Source: Archivesica marissinica
Lineage: Eukaryota > Mollusca > Bivalvia > Venerida > Vesicomyidae
Reading direction: 5' to 3'
Length of the DNA stretch: 64,000 nucleotides
Assembly: GCA_014843695.1 (NCBI GenBank)
Contig: CM026394.1
Coordinates: 38,959,382-39,023,381, forward strand
Part shown: piece after piece, positions 12,501-21,431 of the stretch
Layout: each line of letters starts with the position of its first letter
How positions within the stretch are numbered: position 1 is the stretch's first letter
Translations under genes and position numbers: made by a program
Notes under the pieces: generated by a model
Told to the model about the DNA's origin: nothing
The model's input: only the letters and a program-made list of their open reading frames with translations
Databases searched by the model: none

Positions 12501-14547
12501 CCCTGAGGCAGTCTCACAAGCGTTCAGTAAGTAGGGATTAAATATGTATAGACATTCCCTGAGGCAGTCTCACAGGCGTTCAGTAAGTAGGGATTAAATA
12601 TGTATAGACATTCCCTGAGGCAGTCTCACAGGCGTTCAGTAAGTAGGGATTAAATACAGACATTCCCTGAGGCAGTCTCACAGGCGTTCAGTAAGTAGGG
12701 ATTAAATATAGACATTCCCTGAGGCAGTCTCACAGGCGTTCAGTAAGTAGGGATTAAATATAGACATTCCCTAAGGAAGTCTTACAGGCGTTCAGTAAGT
12801 AGGGATTAAATATAGACATTCCCTAAGGAAGTCTTACAGGCGTTCAGTAAGTAGGGATTAAATATAGACATTCCCTAAGGAAGTCTTACAGGCGTTCAGT
12901 AAGTAGGGATTAAATATAGACATTCCCTAAGGAAGTCTTACAGGCGTTCAGTAAGTAGGGATTAAATATAGACATTCCCTAAGGAAGTCTTACAGGCGTT
13001 CAGTAAGTAGGGATTAAATATAGACATTCCCTAAGGAAGTCTTACAGGCGTTCAGTAAGTAGGGATTAAATATAGACATTCCCTAAGGAAGTCTTACAGG
13101 CGTTCAGTAAGTAGGGATTAAATATAGACATTCCCTAAGGAAGTCTTACAGGCGTTCGAACATTGTTAGATATCATGTACTATCCACATAATAATACATA
13201 TAATTATCTACTTAGTATATCTACATAAACTACTAGTATTCCTATATGATCTCTGGTTATTGCTACTTAGTATATCTACATAAACTACTAGTATTCCTAT
13301 ATGATCTCTGGTTATTGCTACTTAGTATATCTACATAAACTACTAGTATTCCTATATGCTCTGGTTATTGCACTTAGATATCTACATAACTACTAGTATT
13401 CCTATATGTCTCTGTTATTGCTACTTAGTATATCTACATAAACTACTAGTATTCCTATATGATCTCTGGTTATTGCTACTTAGTATATCTACATAAACTA
13501 CTAGTATTCCTATATGATCTCTGGTTATTGCTACTTAGTATATCTACATAAACTACTAGTATTCCTATATGATCTCTGGTTATTGCTACTTAGTATATCT
13601 ACATAAACTACTAGTATTCCTATATGATCTCTGGTTATTGCTACTTAGTATATCTACATAAACTACTAGTATTCCTATATGATCTCTGGTTATTGCTACT
13701 TAGTATATCTACATAAACTACTAGTATTCCTATATGATCTCTGGTTATTGCTACTTAGTATATCTACATAAACTACTAGTATTCCTATATGATCTCTGGT
13801 TATTGCTACTTAGTATATCTACATAAACTACTAGTATTCCTATATGATCTCTGGTTATTGCTACTTAGTATATCTACATAAACTACTAGTATTCCTATAT
13901 GATCTCTGGTTATTGCTACTTAGTATATCTACATAAACTACTAGTATTCCTATATGATCTCTGGTTATTGCTACTTAGTATATCTACATAAACTACTATA
14001 TGGTATGCTACTATATACTACATAAACTACTAGTATTCCTATATGATCTCTGGTTATTGCTACTTAGTATATCTACATAAACTACTAGTATTCCTATATG
14101 ATCTCTGCTTATTGCTACTTAGTATATCTACATAAACTACTAGTATTCCTATATGATCTCTGCTTATTGCTACTTAGTATATCTACATAAACTACTAGTA
14201 TTCCTATATGATCTCTCACTATTTGTAATTGATTACCTTTAGGTATAATTATCTCAGTAATTATTTTAGTAATTACCTTTAGTAATAAGTATGTAAATAA
14301 TACTCTACGTTCAATGATGCATATTCACGCTATTTAAAACTGTTAACATAAGGTGACTTATAGGCCCGTTGTCCGGGTGTTAAAATTTCACATTATACTG
14401 AATATATGTTGTATATATGTTGGAAAACACAAGTCAGTATAATAAACAATTATCTTATCTTTAGACATGGACAACTACAACAGTGCAGTGGAATTGATGG
14501 CCAGGTGTCCCCAACATTACCAACAAGGCATCCAACAACAGTCATAG
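6462..14547 (+). CDS. RPA3: RPA3, replication protein A 14 kDa subunit (four coding exons)
   Basis: Coding exons 6462-6551, 8184-8258, 11550-11661 and 14465-14547 join in phase to a 119-residue protein; human RPA3 has 121. All three introns are GT-AG with good sites (gtgaga/ttgaag, gtgagt/ttgtttcag, gtaagt/atctttag). The protein follows RPA3 end to end: RVNAAML near residue 9 (RINAGML in human), a G-x14-FTLT strand-loop-strand, SMQEP then a V-x-GQVDA strand, and a C-terminal helix NYNSAVELM ending near PQHYQQG. It is a single OB fold. As a family, RPA3 forms the core of the RPA heterotrimer with RPA1 and RPA2, which coats single-stranded DNA in replication and repair. The promoter was not identified. 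AATAAA occurs at 14751, inside a repeat in the presumed 3' UTR. The introns are repeat-packed and intron 3 is almost wholly two arrays. Confidence 0.94.
7196..7345 (-). mobile_element. tRNA-like SINE, family F
   Basis: On the - strand: CAGTTGGCTCAATTTGTAGA, a GTCCGGCTAGTG anticodon-arm region and GGTTCAAGCCC. It matches the + copies near 45846 and 46090 and carries the same flank (AGTNACTAACTTTTCCGC). It lies in RPA3 intron 1. Acceptor pairing is poor, so it is not a functional tRNA gene. Confidence 0.7.
7470..7620. repeat. Degenerate tRNA-like sequence and a short direct duplication
   Basis: A second decayed head of the neighbouring SINE type (GGACAGCTCTAGCAACTGA) is followed by two copies of TAGGCCAATATTATACCCAC about 60 bp apart, each followed by CTCTCCCTC. 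It lies within RPA3 intron 1. Confidence 0.6.
7690..7812. repeat. Short imperfect tandem repeat, three copies
   Basis: The motif GGACGATTCGTACCCAATG (or a close variant) occurs three times at intervals of about 30-36 bp and is interleaved with GAGACG. It lies in RPA3 intron 1, immediately before a SINE. Confidence 0.7.
7820..8033 (+). mobile_element. tRNA-derived SINE, family E
   Basis: Head GTGGTCCAGTGATAGAGTGT with B-box GTGTTCGATACTC, body GCTTAGTACTGGTTAACCAC, tail AAGGGGTTTGACATTAATGG and a (CATA)n end. The tail recurs at 45725-45840 and is amplified in tandem at 47520-47780. It sits about 150 bp upstream of RPA3 exon 2. Confidence 0.8.
8184..8258 (+). CDS. RPA3: RPA3 coding exon 2
   Basis: Twenty-five codons in phase 0 at both ends, between acceptor ttgaag and donor gtgagt. 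It encodes DSNGTSFTLTSCDGKD and SMQEP, aligning without a gap to the OB-fold segment of RPA3 that ends in a conserved EP. Confidence 0.93.
8449..8637. mobile_element. MITE with ACAGTCAAACCTGT termini and TA target
   Basis: Inverted ends ACAGTGAAACCTGT and ACAGGTTTGACTGT are flanked by TA. The interior is built from AAGCAGCCAACCTGT-type segments in both orientations. Other copies: 15028, 15218 (variant), 28164, 34848, 35066, 43412 and 59486. The TA target suggests mobilisation by a Tc1/mariner transposase (inference). It lies in RPA3 intron 2. Confidence 0.8.
8821..8946. mobile_element. Foldback element, ~125 bp
   Basis: Outer ends ATATTGCATTC and GAATGCAATAT and inner arms 8849-8882 / 8896-8928 (GAAAAATATCACCCCGA against its complement) make a nearly complete hairpin with a loop of about 14 nt. 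It lies in RPA3 intron 2 and abuts dispersed repeat R1. Confidence 0.75.
9018..9312. repeat. 37-bp array, eight copies, inside R1
   Basis: The unit is CTTTAAAGTATGCATATTTC plus TATTTGAATAAATTAAG. The copies are almost identical; the main variation is AAGCTTTAAAG versus AAACTTTAAAG, which alternates in the first half. Confidence 0.95.
9415..9472. repeat. 19-bp repeat, three copies
   Basis: TAGTGACGTCATGACAATT occurs three times, the last with one substitution (GTAATG). Each carries a TGACGTCA palindrome. It is part of R1. Confidence 0.9.
9560..9740 (+). mobile_element. Dispersed repeat Z
   Basis: It contains TTGGAGCCAACTAAGAGCC, several GCGCCAAT motifs and GGCGACCGACAGCGGGA. A diverged inverted copy lies at about 14620-14840, downstream of the RPA3 stop. 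Boundaries are uncertain. Confidence 0.6.
9849..10154 (+). mobile_element. MITE X, CAGGGWTCATTCTAG termini
   Basis: The ends CAGGGATCATTCTAG and CTAGAATGAACCCTG are inverted repeats. The left part has GGGCGATGTGGGCGAAATAG and GTCGCCCTAGGGACCCTGAC. Copies at 23381-23696 (-) and 39151-39469 (+) are alike over their whole length. The 39151 copy has a clear AAATAC duplication. Confidence 0.85.
10315..10600. repeat. 36-bp array, eight copies
   Basis: The unit is GCAATTATCAAACTAGAATG plus CTGGACTATGAGTAGA. Because 36 is divisible by three, it stays open on both strands; this is not evidence of coding. It lies in RPA3 intron 2. Confidence 0.95.
10912..11170 (+). mobile_element. tRNA-derived SINE, family A
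   Basis: Head TCTGTAGTCCAGTGATAACA, T-arm-like TTTTGATCCCCCGTCTGACC, body AAAGAACCAGAGGAGACTCT, tail GGTAGCGACGATAAATAAAC. It lies in RPA3 intron 2. Confidence 0.9.
11251..11494 (+). mobile_element. TTAA-flanked MITE, family M1
   Basis: Starts TTAACCCTTTCAACACCA and ends TGGTGTTGAATGGGTTAA, so the ends are inverted and bracketed by TTAA, the piggyBac target. An internal hairpin centres on GATCCAGATGAGCCGGCTCG. Other copies: 18982, 26299 and 44393. It ends 55 bp before RPA3 exon 3. Confidence 0.85.
11550..11661 (+). CDS. RPA3: RPA3 coding exon 3
   Basis: 112 nt, 37 codons plus one base, between acceptor ttgtttcag and donor gtaagt. It encodes LSEYVAGLTEVQGQVDAR and YITFPEEVSQAF, matching the last OB-fold strands of RPA3. 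Its last 31 nt and the donor are the seed of the array that follows. Splicing at a later copy would read through AGT AAG TAG and stop, so only the first donor gives the full protein. Confidence 0.93.
11631..13157 (+). repeat. 47-56 bp array copying the RPA3 exon 3 end and its splice donor
   Basis: Each unit is ACATTCCCTGAGGCAGTCTC plus ACAGGCGTTCA, then gtaagtaggg and an ATTAAATATGTACAG- or ATTAAATATAG-like joint. The donor string TTCAGTAAGT occurs 27 times, one of them the true exon 3 donor. Right-hand units are a homogenised 52-bp form with CCCTAAGGAAGTCTTACAG. The exon-derived part keeps the exon's reading frame open in all variants. Confidence 0.95.
13208..14215. repeat. 55-bp array, about 18 copies
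   Basis: The unit is CTACTTAGTATATCTACATA plus AACTACTAGTATTCCTATAT and GATCTCTGGTTATTG. Several truncated units lie near 13360-13410 and 14000-14030. It fills the second half of RPA3 intron 3, 250 bp before the last exon. Confidence 0.96.
14465..14547 (+). CDS. RPA3: RPA3 coding exon 4 (last)
   Basis: It follows acceptor atctttag; two bases complete the split Asn codon. It encodes MDNYNSAVELMARCPQHYQQ and a short tail, ending at TAG 14545-14547. This is the C-terminal amphipathic helix that RPA3 uses for trimerisation. Confidence 0.93.
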
Positions 14548-14619
14548 CTATTTATGCAACATTACAATATGTTCTGTTGGATTTCACGGATTACCGTATT
14601 TATTATGTTAGACGAGGAG

Positions 14620-14840
14620 TAATTCTGAGAAAGATCCCGCTGTCGGTCGCCAATGGCGGCAAGCACGACAAAAAACACTGGTGCTCAATTTTGTGTTGAT
14701 CGACGAAAATATTTGGCGAAACATTTTTTTTTTGCCACATGCTTTGTCAAATAAATGGCTTAAAATATTTATCTGTGAACTTTATGGTTCCTAGTCGGCT
14801 CCAAGTTTTTCCGATTGGCTCCAGACAAAAAATTAAACAG
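14620..14840 (-). mobile_element. Dispersed repeat Z, inverted diverged copy
   Basis: GCTGTCGGTCGCCAATGGCG and GTCGGCTCCAAGTTTTTCCG correspond in reverse to the repeat at 9560-9740. It lies in the likely RPA3 3' UTR and supplies AATAAA at 14751. Confidence 0.55.
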
Positions 14841-15027
14841 GGAACCATGAGAGATATTGTGAGAGTTTGGTCCGTTGCATACGGACAAGTTTGAATTTTT
14901 AGTATTAAAATGCAAATATACAAGTTTCGTCTAATATTAAATATGATATACACGTCACGAGATCACAAATGTAAATCTGCGTATGGAAGACAAATTATTG
15001 TAACCAGTACGATGGACTTGTGTATCT

Positions 15028-15208
15028 ACAGTCAAACCTGTGTTAGTGGTCACCTCCATTAAGCAGCCAACTTGTATTAAGCAGCCAGTTTCAAGATTCC
15101 ATATATGTTGTTTTACTATATATTTGACCTTTATTAAGCAGCCATCTGTGATGCACAGCCACTTTCTCTGACTCCCTTGGATGGTTACTTAAGACAGGTT
15201 TGACTGTA
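15028..15208. mobile_element. ACAGTCAAACCTGT MITE
   Basis: Ends ACAGTCAAACCTGTGTTAGT and AAGACAGGTTTGACTGT; interior with three AAGCAGCCA segments. It is immediately followed by a related element. Confidence 0.82.
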
Positions 15209-15217
15209 TGTCATATA

Positions 15218-15393
15218 CAGTCAAACCTGTGCTAAAGGCCACTTCCGAATAAAGGCCACATATGAAAAACCTGTCTCTAAAGACCACCTTTTTTCTCTCC
15301 CGTTGAGCCATTTTCAATGCATTTTAACCCTCTATTGAAAGGCCACCTGCCAACAAAGGCCACGAGGGTGGCCTTTATAGACAGGTTTGTATA
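15218..15393. mobile_element. ACAGTCAAACCTGT MITE, AAGGCCAC variant
   Basis: The left end is the same as its neighbour's, but the interior uses AAGGCCAC in place of AAGCAGCCA; the right end is AGACAGGTTTGTATA. It is a distinct subfamily, probably moved by the same enzyme. Confidence 0.7.
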
Positions 15394-15429
15394 TATCGTA
15401 CTTGTATTTGTCATATAACTTTGTACTTT

Positions 15430-15652
15430 GACTTGTATACCACTGTAACCGATCATCTCTGATGGTCACGGGTTCGAGCCCCGCTCAGACCGTGTCTCGT
15501 TTATATGAAAAAGTTGGCAGTTTCTTACGGAGGTTGGTGCACCAAGTACTGGTTAACCGCTGAAGCCTGCCCAGGAAAGGTGTTGTTAGGTAAACTGCCC
15601 GTCGCTCAAATGGGAAACCGGTAGCGACGTTAAATAAACTTAAATTTAAAAA
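15430..15652 (+). mobile_element. Chimeric SINE: family B head and body, family A tail
   Basis: CTTGTATACCACTGTAACCG and GGTTCGAGCCCCGCTCAGAC lead into TTGGCAGTTTCTTACGGAGG and GGTGTTGTTAGGTAAACTGC, then switch to the family A tail ACCGGTAGCGACGTTAAATA. Similar copies: 16905 (+) and 53222 (-). Confidence 0.8.
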
Positions 15653-15689
15653 ATATATAACTTTGCTTGTATTCAGTGTAATACAGTCA

Positions 15690-15905
15690 TGTCATAAATT
15701 ATTGTATTGTCAACACGTTTAATTACACCTGGAAGGATTCTGATTGGTCGTGACATGACATTGACAGCTTGTAATACACAATCGAAATACACATGTTGTT
15801 TGTGTTCATGCTTTATTTGTTGAAAATCAGCCTAGATCAATAAAATGCTAAATATGCACTAGTGAGATAGTGATTAAAATATTGTGCCGATAATTTGCGT
15901 GAAGT
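15690..15905 (+). mobile_element. Dispersed repeat R2, uninterrupted copy
   Basis: AATTACACCTGGAAGGATTC, GTTCATGCTTTATTTGTTGA and CAATAAAATGCTAAATATGC align to 34735-35320, where two MITEs interrupt the same sequence. It therefore serves as the empty-site version. Confidence 0.75.
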
Positions 15906-16570
15906 TGTTCGATTATCAGGGACTGTTTACTGCGGCGTATGGATGCAGCTTAATGTAATACGGTTCAACAATATACCAGTTGGTTGCTTCACGCAGACTA
16001 TGTATAGTCTGTTGAATTGGTACAATGGTTCTGGATCTGTCGGAGATCGTCCTAGATCCGATTGTGCATGGATCAATATCACGTGAACGTATAGATCTGC
16101 GTAATAGTATTCCTATACAAGCCAGTAATCTGGACAGATATTAACAGCACATCGCTGAGCTACCAGATTTGTTATGGACGCGACGTCTGCAGTTCACACG
16201 TAACCAGTTGTCATCTGTACTTTTTAGCGATCATATATCTGCGACAACGTTGTGCATGGATCATGTAGATCTGCCTAATAGTTTGTTAATTTGTCGGAAA
16301 TCGTTGCAGGGTCCACGTACAGACGATTTTAAACCGTTGTATTCCTATATGAGCCCGTCGTCCATATACTGGACATAGATATTAACAGTACGTCACCGAG
16401 CTACCATACTGTTATGGGCACGACGTCATCTGCAGTTCACACGTAATCAGTGGCAATATATACTATTTAGCGATGAGTCAGTTACTGGGAGTCATGCAGA
16501 TGGTAGAAATGCTCGTATATCGCTGCAGAAACAAAAGTTTGGGGAGAGATGTTTGGTGGGATAATGGGAA
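15895..16570 (+). pseudogene. Tc1/mariner-like transposase relic
   Basis: Conceptual translation in shifting frames gives YNGSGSVGDRPRSD, the hinge that follows the DNA-binding domain in Tc1 transposases, and RRHLQFTRNQWQYILFSDES with following SHADGRNARIS, the DDE-domain region around the second aspartate. Stops and frameshifts are frequent. About 280 bp including the FTRNQ...LFSD part is present twice (near 16110-16240 and 16370-16480). It is not functional. Confidence 0.75.
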
Positions 16571-16770
16571 AACCGAGTGGTTACGGTCGTTGACCGCTGC
16601 TGGTTCGGTTCCCACTAGGGGTGTCAAATGATTTTATGTGAGGAAGGTATCCAGTTGGCTTGTGGAAAGTCAGTGGTTTACCTGGGGACTTCCTCCACCA
16701 ATAATAGCTGGAAAGTTGCCATATGACCTAAGTTGTTGGTGCAACGTTAAACCCCAAAAACAAACGAAAG
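16563..16770 (+). mobile_element. Meta-domain SINE
   Basis: tRNA-like head ACCGAGTGGTTACGGTCG, then GTGAGGAAGGTATCCAGTTG, then ACTTCCTCCACCAATAATAG, GTTGCCATATGACCTAAGTT and CAACGTTAAACCCCA, the Meta domain known from bivalve SINEs. It is the best reference copy here for interpreting 230-355. Confidence 0.85.
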
Positions 16771-16904
16771 TTCCCAACCTGCATAGATTTACCTAGTGCC
16801 TGATATACCTTCCAGAGGGGCACAAGATACCTAGTGGCAATCATTCGAGGTCTGAGAAGTTTTATACTTTATACTAAAAGTGGAAAGTCGCGCATGACCA
16901 AACC

Positions 16905-17145
16905 TAGACCACCTCCGTTGTTGAGGTAACGGTCGCTGACCTGTATACCACTGTAACAAATCATCGCTTAATGGTCACGGTTTCAAGCCCCGCTCAGGTC
17001 GTGTCTCTTTATATGAATAAGTTGGCAGTTTCTTACGGAGGTTCGTGCACCAGGTACTGGTTAACCGCTGGAGCCTGCCCAGGAAAGGTGTTGTTAGGTA
17101 AACTGCCCGTCTGGGCAACCAGTAGCGACGTTAAATAAACTTTAA
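16905..17145 (+). mobile_element. Chimeric SINE: family B head and body, family A tail
   Basis: Head GGTAACGGTCGCTGACCTGT, body GGCAGTTTCTTACGGAGG, tail AGTAGCGACGTTAAATAAAC. Same architecture as 15430-15652. Confidence 0.8.
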
Positions 17146-17527
17146 ACATTTTTTAAAAATCAACAAACCCGTTGGAGCAAACTTGATACATGTACCATAT
17201 CCCATCATCGAGCCATTGAGTCCGAATCTCTCGAATACGAGACGAGTTTTGTATTACTATTTTGTTATTGGTTAAAACATAACAACGGGCAATATACTCA
17301 ATTTTAATGTTAAGCTTATATACACTTTATTAAAAATAAGCAAACATAATTATACACAACTTATTCAGATTATATTCAAATAACAATGTATATACAACAA
17401 GAATAAGTAGAGTTATGTCCCCTGGTAAACATGGCTTCAGTGCGACGGATATCGCGAGTATAACCGGATTACCGGCGACTTATGCAATAACCTGTGTATT
17501 TCAAAAAGAGGCTGTGCAAATAAATTA
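17146..17527. other. Intergenic stretch without recognised feature
   Basis: AT-rich sequence with no convincing exon, repeat or RNA. Confidence 0.5.
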
Positions 17528-17779
17528 CAGACGGATCTGTAGTCCAGTGGTAACACGCTTGACTGGTAATCTAGGGATAGCGGGTTCGATCCCCCATCTG
17601 ACCCTAATAAAATTAAGTCTTTCAGATGGGACGTTAAACCGAGTAAAAGAACCAGAGGAGACTCTGGAATGGGTCTCTATCAGTATCATTGCACTATCCT
17701 CCAAACTCTAAAATGACTAATCTTTTCAGGAGACGTCGCTCATATGGGCAACCGGTAGTGACGATAAATAAACTTAAAT
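17528..17779 (+). mobile_element. tRNA-derived SINE, family A
   Basis: Head ACGGATCTGTAGTCCAGTGG with B-box GGTTCGATCCCCCATCTGAC, body GATGGGACGTTAAACCGAG and a tail ending GACGATAAATAAACTT. Confidence 0.9.
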
Positions 17780-18324
17780 CACACACACACTGCAATTAAT
17801 GTTCACTCTGTCAAGCATAATATTATATATTTTATTGTATTCAATATCAGTTAGTAACAATTAAATCATAACTGAATCAATAACAACGTTTAAGCAACAG
17901 CACTGACCTCCCTCCAGCTATGAGGTGATACCAATTATTGGTAACGATGTATTTGCACCTCAAGTTGATACCAGTAGGAATACATACCATATAAGGCACT
18001 CGTGTGACGCCACATGGGTGGCTGGCCCCTTACAAATGTCAAATGCAGCCAATATTTGGCAGTCATTGAAATTCACCTAAATGAAAACAAATGAGAGTAA
18101 TGAAAAATGAACACGTTTTGAATAAATGTAAGGTAAATTTACCCGTATAATTTTAGCCTGCTTTTGTTATGGAGAGTTGCGGAACCTGACAGAAATAGTC
18201 AATAGTAAACACAAAATGAGCATGTGCGATTCATTTGGATTTATACCGATATCATCGCTAATTAGTATTTGCCGATATTAGGGTCACTGGGGATATAAGG
18301 GAACGAGCCTCCATGATTGGTTCA
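17780..18324. other. Intergenic stretch without recognised feature
   Basis: A short (AC)n run near 17780 follows the SINE. Otherwise no repeat relationship, exon or RNA was recognised. Confidence 0.5.
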
Positions 18325-18594
18325 CAGACAGATCTGTAGTCCAGTGGTTAACACGTTGGACTGGTAACTGGTCCCCCGTCTGACCCTAATAAAATTAACA
18401 GTATTTCAGATGGGACATTAAACCGAGGTCTCATGTCGGTACTTTACACCGTGCACGTAACAGAACCAGAGGAGATTCTGGAATGCGTCTCTGTCTGTAT
18501 CATTGCACTATCCTCCAAAAATTTATAAATGACTAATCTCTTCAGGAGGCGTCGCTCATATGATCAAGGGGTAGCGACGATAAATAAACTTAAA
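18325..18594 (+). mobile_element. tRNA-derived SINE, family A
   Basis: Head CAGATCTGTAGTCCAGTGGT with a small deletion in the T-arm region, full body, and tail GGTAGCGACGATAAATAAAC. Confidence 0.88.
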
Positions 18595-18646
18595 AACATA
18601 CACATGTTTGGTCCGGATCCATTGAAAGATTGTACGAGGAGCAAAA

Positions 18647-18718
18647 GGCATCAGTGATTTTATAGGCATCAGTGAGTTTATAGGCATCAGTGAGTTTATA
18701 GGCATCAATGAGTTTATA
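18647..18718. repeat. 18-bp repeat, four copies
   Basis: GGCATCAGTGAGTTTATA is repeated four times with one or two substitutions. Confidence 0.9.
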
Positions 18719-18981
18719 GTCAAATTAGGGTCATAACTCCCATCAAATGTCATCCTTTAGGGTTTATTCTAGAGTTAACGCCGGGATGAGGTGCGTGACG
18801 AGGTATTTTGTGCTTAGCCCCTAGAAAATGTTGCTAACTTGCGGTGATTGATCAGAGGCAGTAAGGCAATACATATTGGTGAGTTTATGTAGGTCTGCCT
18901 GCACAAAGACTGTTGAGGCTTATATATAAAAATATATATCTTTTTAAAAAAGGCAAACGGGCATGGCGCGGCACCTTGTCT

Positions 18982-19227
18982 TTAACCCTTTCAACCCCAC
19001 AGGCCTCTAAATAGGCTTATGAAAAGTGTAGATCCAGATGAGCCGGCTCGTGACGAGACATCTCATCAGGATCTGCACTTTTTTGCCAGTAATAATTATT
19101 ACTATTTTTAGATAAAATTACCCATTTTGATAAATGAACTGGTCCAATGGTAATTTTCTTATTAATTTATTGGTCTGAAAATATCACGCACCAGTCCATG
19201 TCAGTTACTTGGGGTTGAATGGGTTAA
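18982..19227 (+). mobile_element. TTAA-flanked MITE, family M1
   Basis: TTAACCCTTTCAACCCCA to GGGGTTGAATGGGTTAA, with the GATCCAGATGAGCCGGCTCG hairpin core. About 85-90% similar by eye to the copy at 11251. Confidence 0.85.
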
Positions 19228-19292
19228 GCTCTAGAAAAAAGCAATGATCATTGTTACAATTGTTTTTTTTATCGCTGTTTAGTAATGTGCCT

Positions 19293-20500
19293 AATATATA
19301 GGCTACCTGATATCTCTGATAAACCATTACATGATATATTGGCTTAGGTACCTGATATCTCTGATAAACCATTACATGATATATTGGCTTAGCTACCTGA
19401 TATCTCTGATAAACCATTACATGATATATTGGCTTAGCTACCTGATATCTCTGATAAACCGTTACATGATATATTGGCTTAGCTACCTGATATCTCTGAT
19501 AAACCATTACATGATATATTGGCTTAGCTACCTGATATCTCCGATAAACGGGTCACGTGATATATTGGCTTAGGTACCCGATATCTCTGATAAACCATTA
19601 CATGATATATTGGCTTAGCTACCTGATATCTCTGATAAACCATTACATGATATATTGGCTTAGCTACCTGATATCTCTGATAAACGGGTCACGTGATATA
19701 TTGGCTTAGGTACCTGATATCTCTGATAAACCATTACATGATATATTGGCTTAGCTACCTGATATCTCTGATAAACCATTACATGATATATTGGCTTAGC
19801 TACCTGATATCTCTGATAAACCATTACATGATATATTGGCTTAGCTACCTGATATCTCTGATAAACGGGTCACGTGATATATTGGCTTAGGTACCTGATA
19901 TCTCTGATAAACCATTACATGATATATTGGCTTAGCTACCTGATATCTCTGATAAACCATTACATGATATATTGGCTTAGCTACCTGATATCTCTGATAA
20001 ACCATTACATGATATATTGGCTTAGGTACCTGATATCTCTGATAAACCATTACATGATGTATTGGCTTAGCTACCTGATATCTCTGATAAACCATTACAT
20101 GATATATTGGCTTAGCTACCTGATATCTCTGATAAACCGTTACATGATATATTGGCTTAGGTACCTGATATCTCTGATAAACCATTACATGATATATTGG
20201 CTTAGGTACCTGATATCTCTGATAAACCATTACATGATATATTGGCTTAGGTACCTGATATCTCTGATAAACCATTACATGATATATTGGCTTAGGTACC
20301 TGATATCTCTGATAAACCGTTACATGATATATTGGCTTAGGTACCTGATATCTCTGATAAACAGGGTACATGCTATATTGGCTTAGGTACCTGATATCTC
20401 TGATAAACGGGTTACATGATATATTGGCTTAGGTACCTGATATCTCTGATAAACGGGTTACATGATATATTGGCTTAGGTACCTGATATCCGTGATAAAT
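19293..20500. repeat. 45-bp array, about 27 copies
   Basis: The unit is GCTTAGGTACCTGATATCTC plus TGATAAACCATTACATGATA and TATTG. Variants (GCTACC, CCGTTAC, CGGGTCACGTG) recur with a period of several units near 19550, 19680 and 19860, so blocks were duplicated. A unit length divisible by three leaves both strands open. No gene is implied. Confidence 0.97.
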
Positions 20501-21234
20501 AGAACAGTACAACCGTTATAATATACGAGATCAAAATTAACTAAATTTAGGCACTAACTACCCCGCTGTTTTTATCAAAATTATCTTTAAGTCGTGAAGG
20601 GTGCACTTCAGGGTCAAACCTAAGTGCCTTCATGAACTCTTTAAAGCGACACTACATCAGTGAAAACGCAAATGTCTGCAGAATGTAATTTCCTATTATA
20701 TGGTATATATTTTTCCTCCAATATTTGCCTCAAAAACTGAGTATTTCAACAAATAAACAAGCGTCGTATACGTGGTTTGTTGACATAACAAAATAATGTA
20801 AATAGACATTCATGCATAATACAATGCGTGTATCCTGAATAGCACGATTTATCGAACAGATTAACCGCTATATCTCACGTTTGTGCCTATGCATATTTAT
20901 TTGTAGACTAATCTTAGTTAAATTTTCTCTAAACGAAAGTATCACACGTTTAGTATTGACTCCAATGACAAACAAACGTCATTTCAGGAGCATGGATGAC
21001 CGTTATATGAAATCCTACTTTCACTTTTGAAAGTTTGTAGACCACAAAAACACTGTTTATTGATTCAATGTTAGTGTTCGAATGTATTCTGAAGAATTTG
21101 ATGTAGCAATGCATTTATTTATTTATGCGTGAAAACATTAAATAACTGTTAAGTAATGGCACATTTCTTTCGCCCAGTTTTGGGTAAATTAACCGATAAT
21201 GCACACAATACAGTGCACTACGATGTCCATAGGC
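20501..21234. other. Intergenic stretch without recognised feature
   Basis: AT-rich, apparently single-copy sequence. No exon with splice sites, RNA or repeat was recognised. Confidence 0.5.
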
Positions 21235-21372
21235 AAGACTTAAATCCACATTGCCTATTCTCTCTCCCTCGTGGTGATGGATTCCATCAGGAATGAGTTC
21301 ACGAGAGCTATTAAACTAATGTTTTAAGAACTTCTTTCGCAATCGAGCTAATATAAATTTATATAAAGTCAA
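21235..21372 (+). mobile_element. SINE family D1, 5'-truncated
   Basis: TCTCTCTCCCTCGTGGTGAT, GATTCCATCAGGAATGAG, and tail TTTCGCAATCGAGCTAATAT, as in the full copies at 35876 and 63571. Confidence 0.75.
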
Positions 21373-21431
21373 CTTTATGGTAACAACTAGCACTTTATTC
21401 TATATATGCGTAATAATGGTCAAAAACGGCC

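Noticed and set aside
19205..20386. Paired + and - strand repeat proteins over the 45-bp array
   Set aside because: Both strands are open because 45 is divisible by three; no other evidence of a gene.
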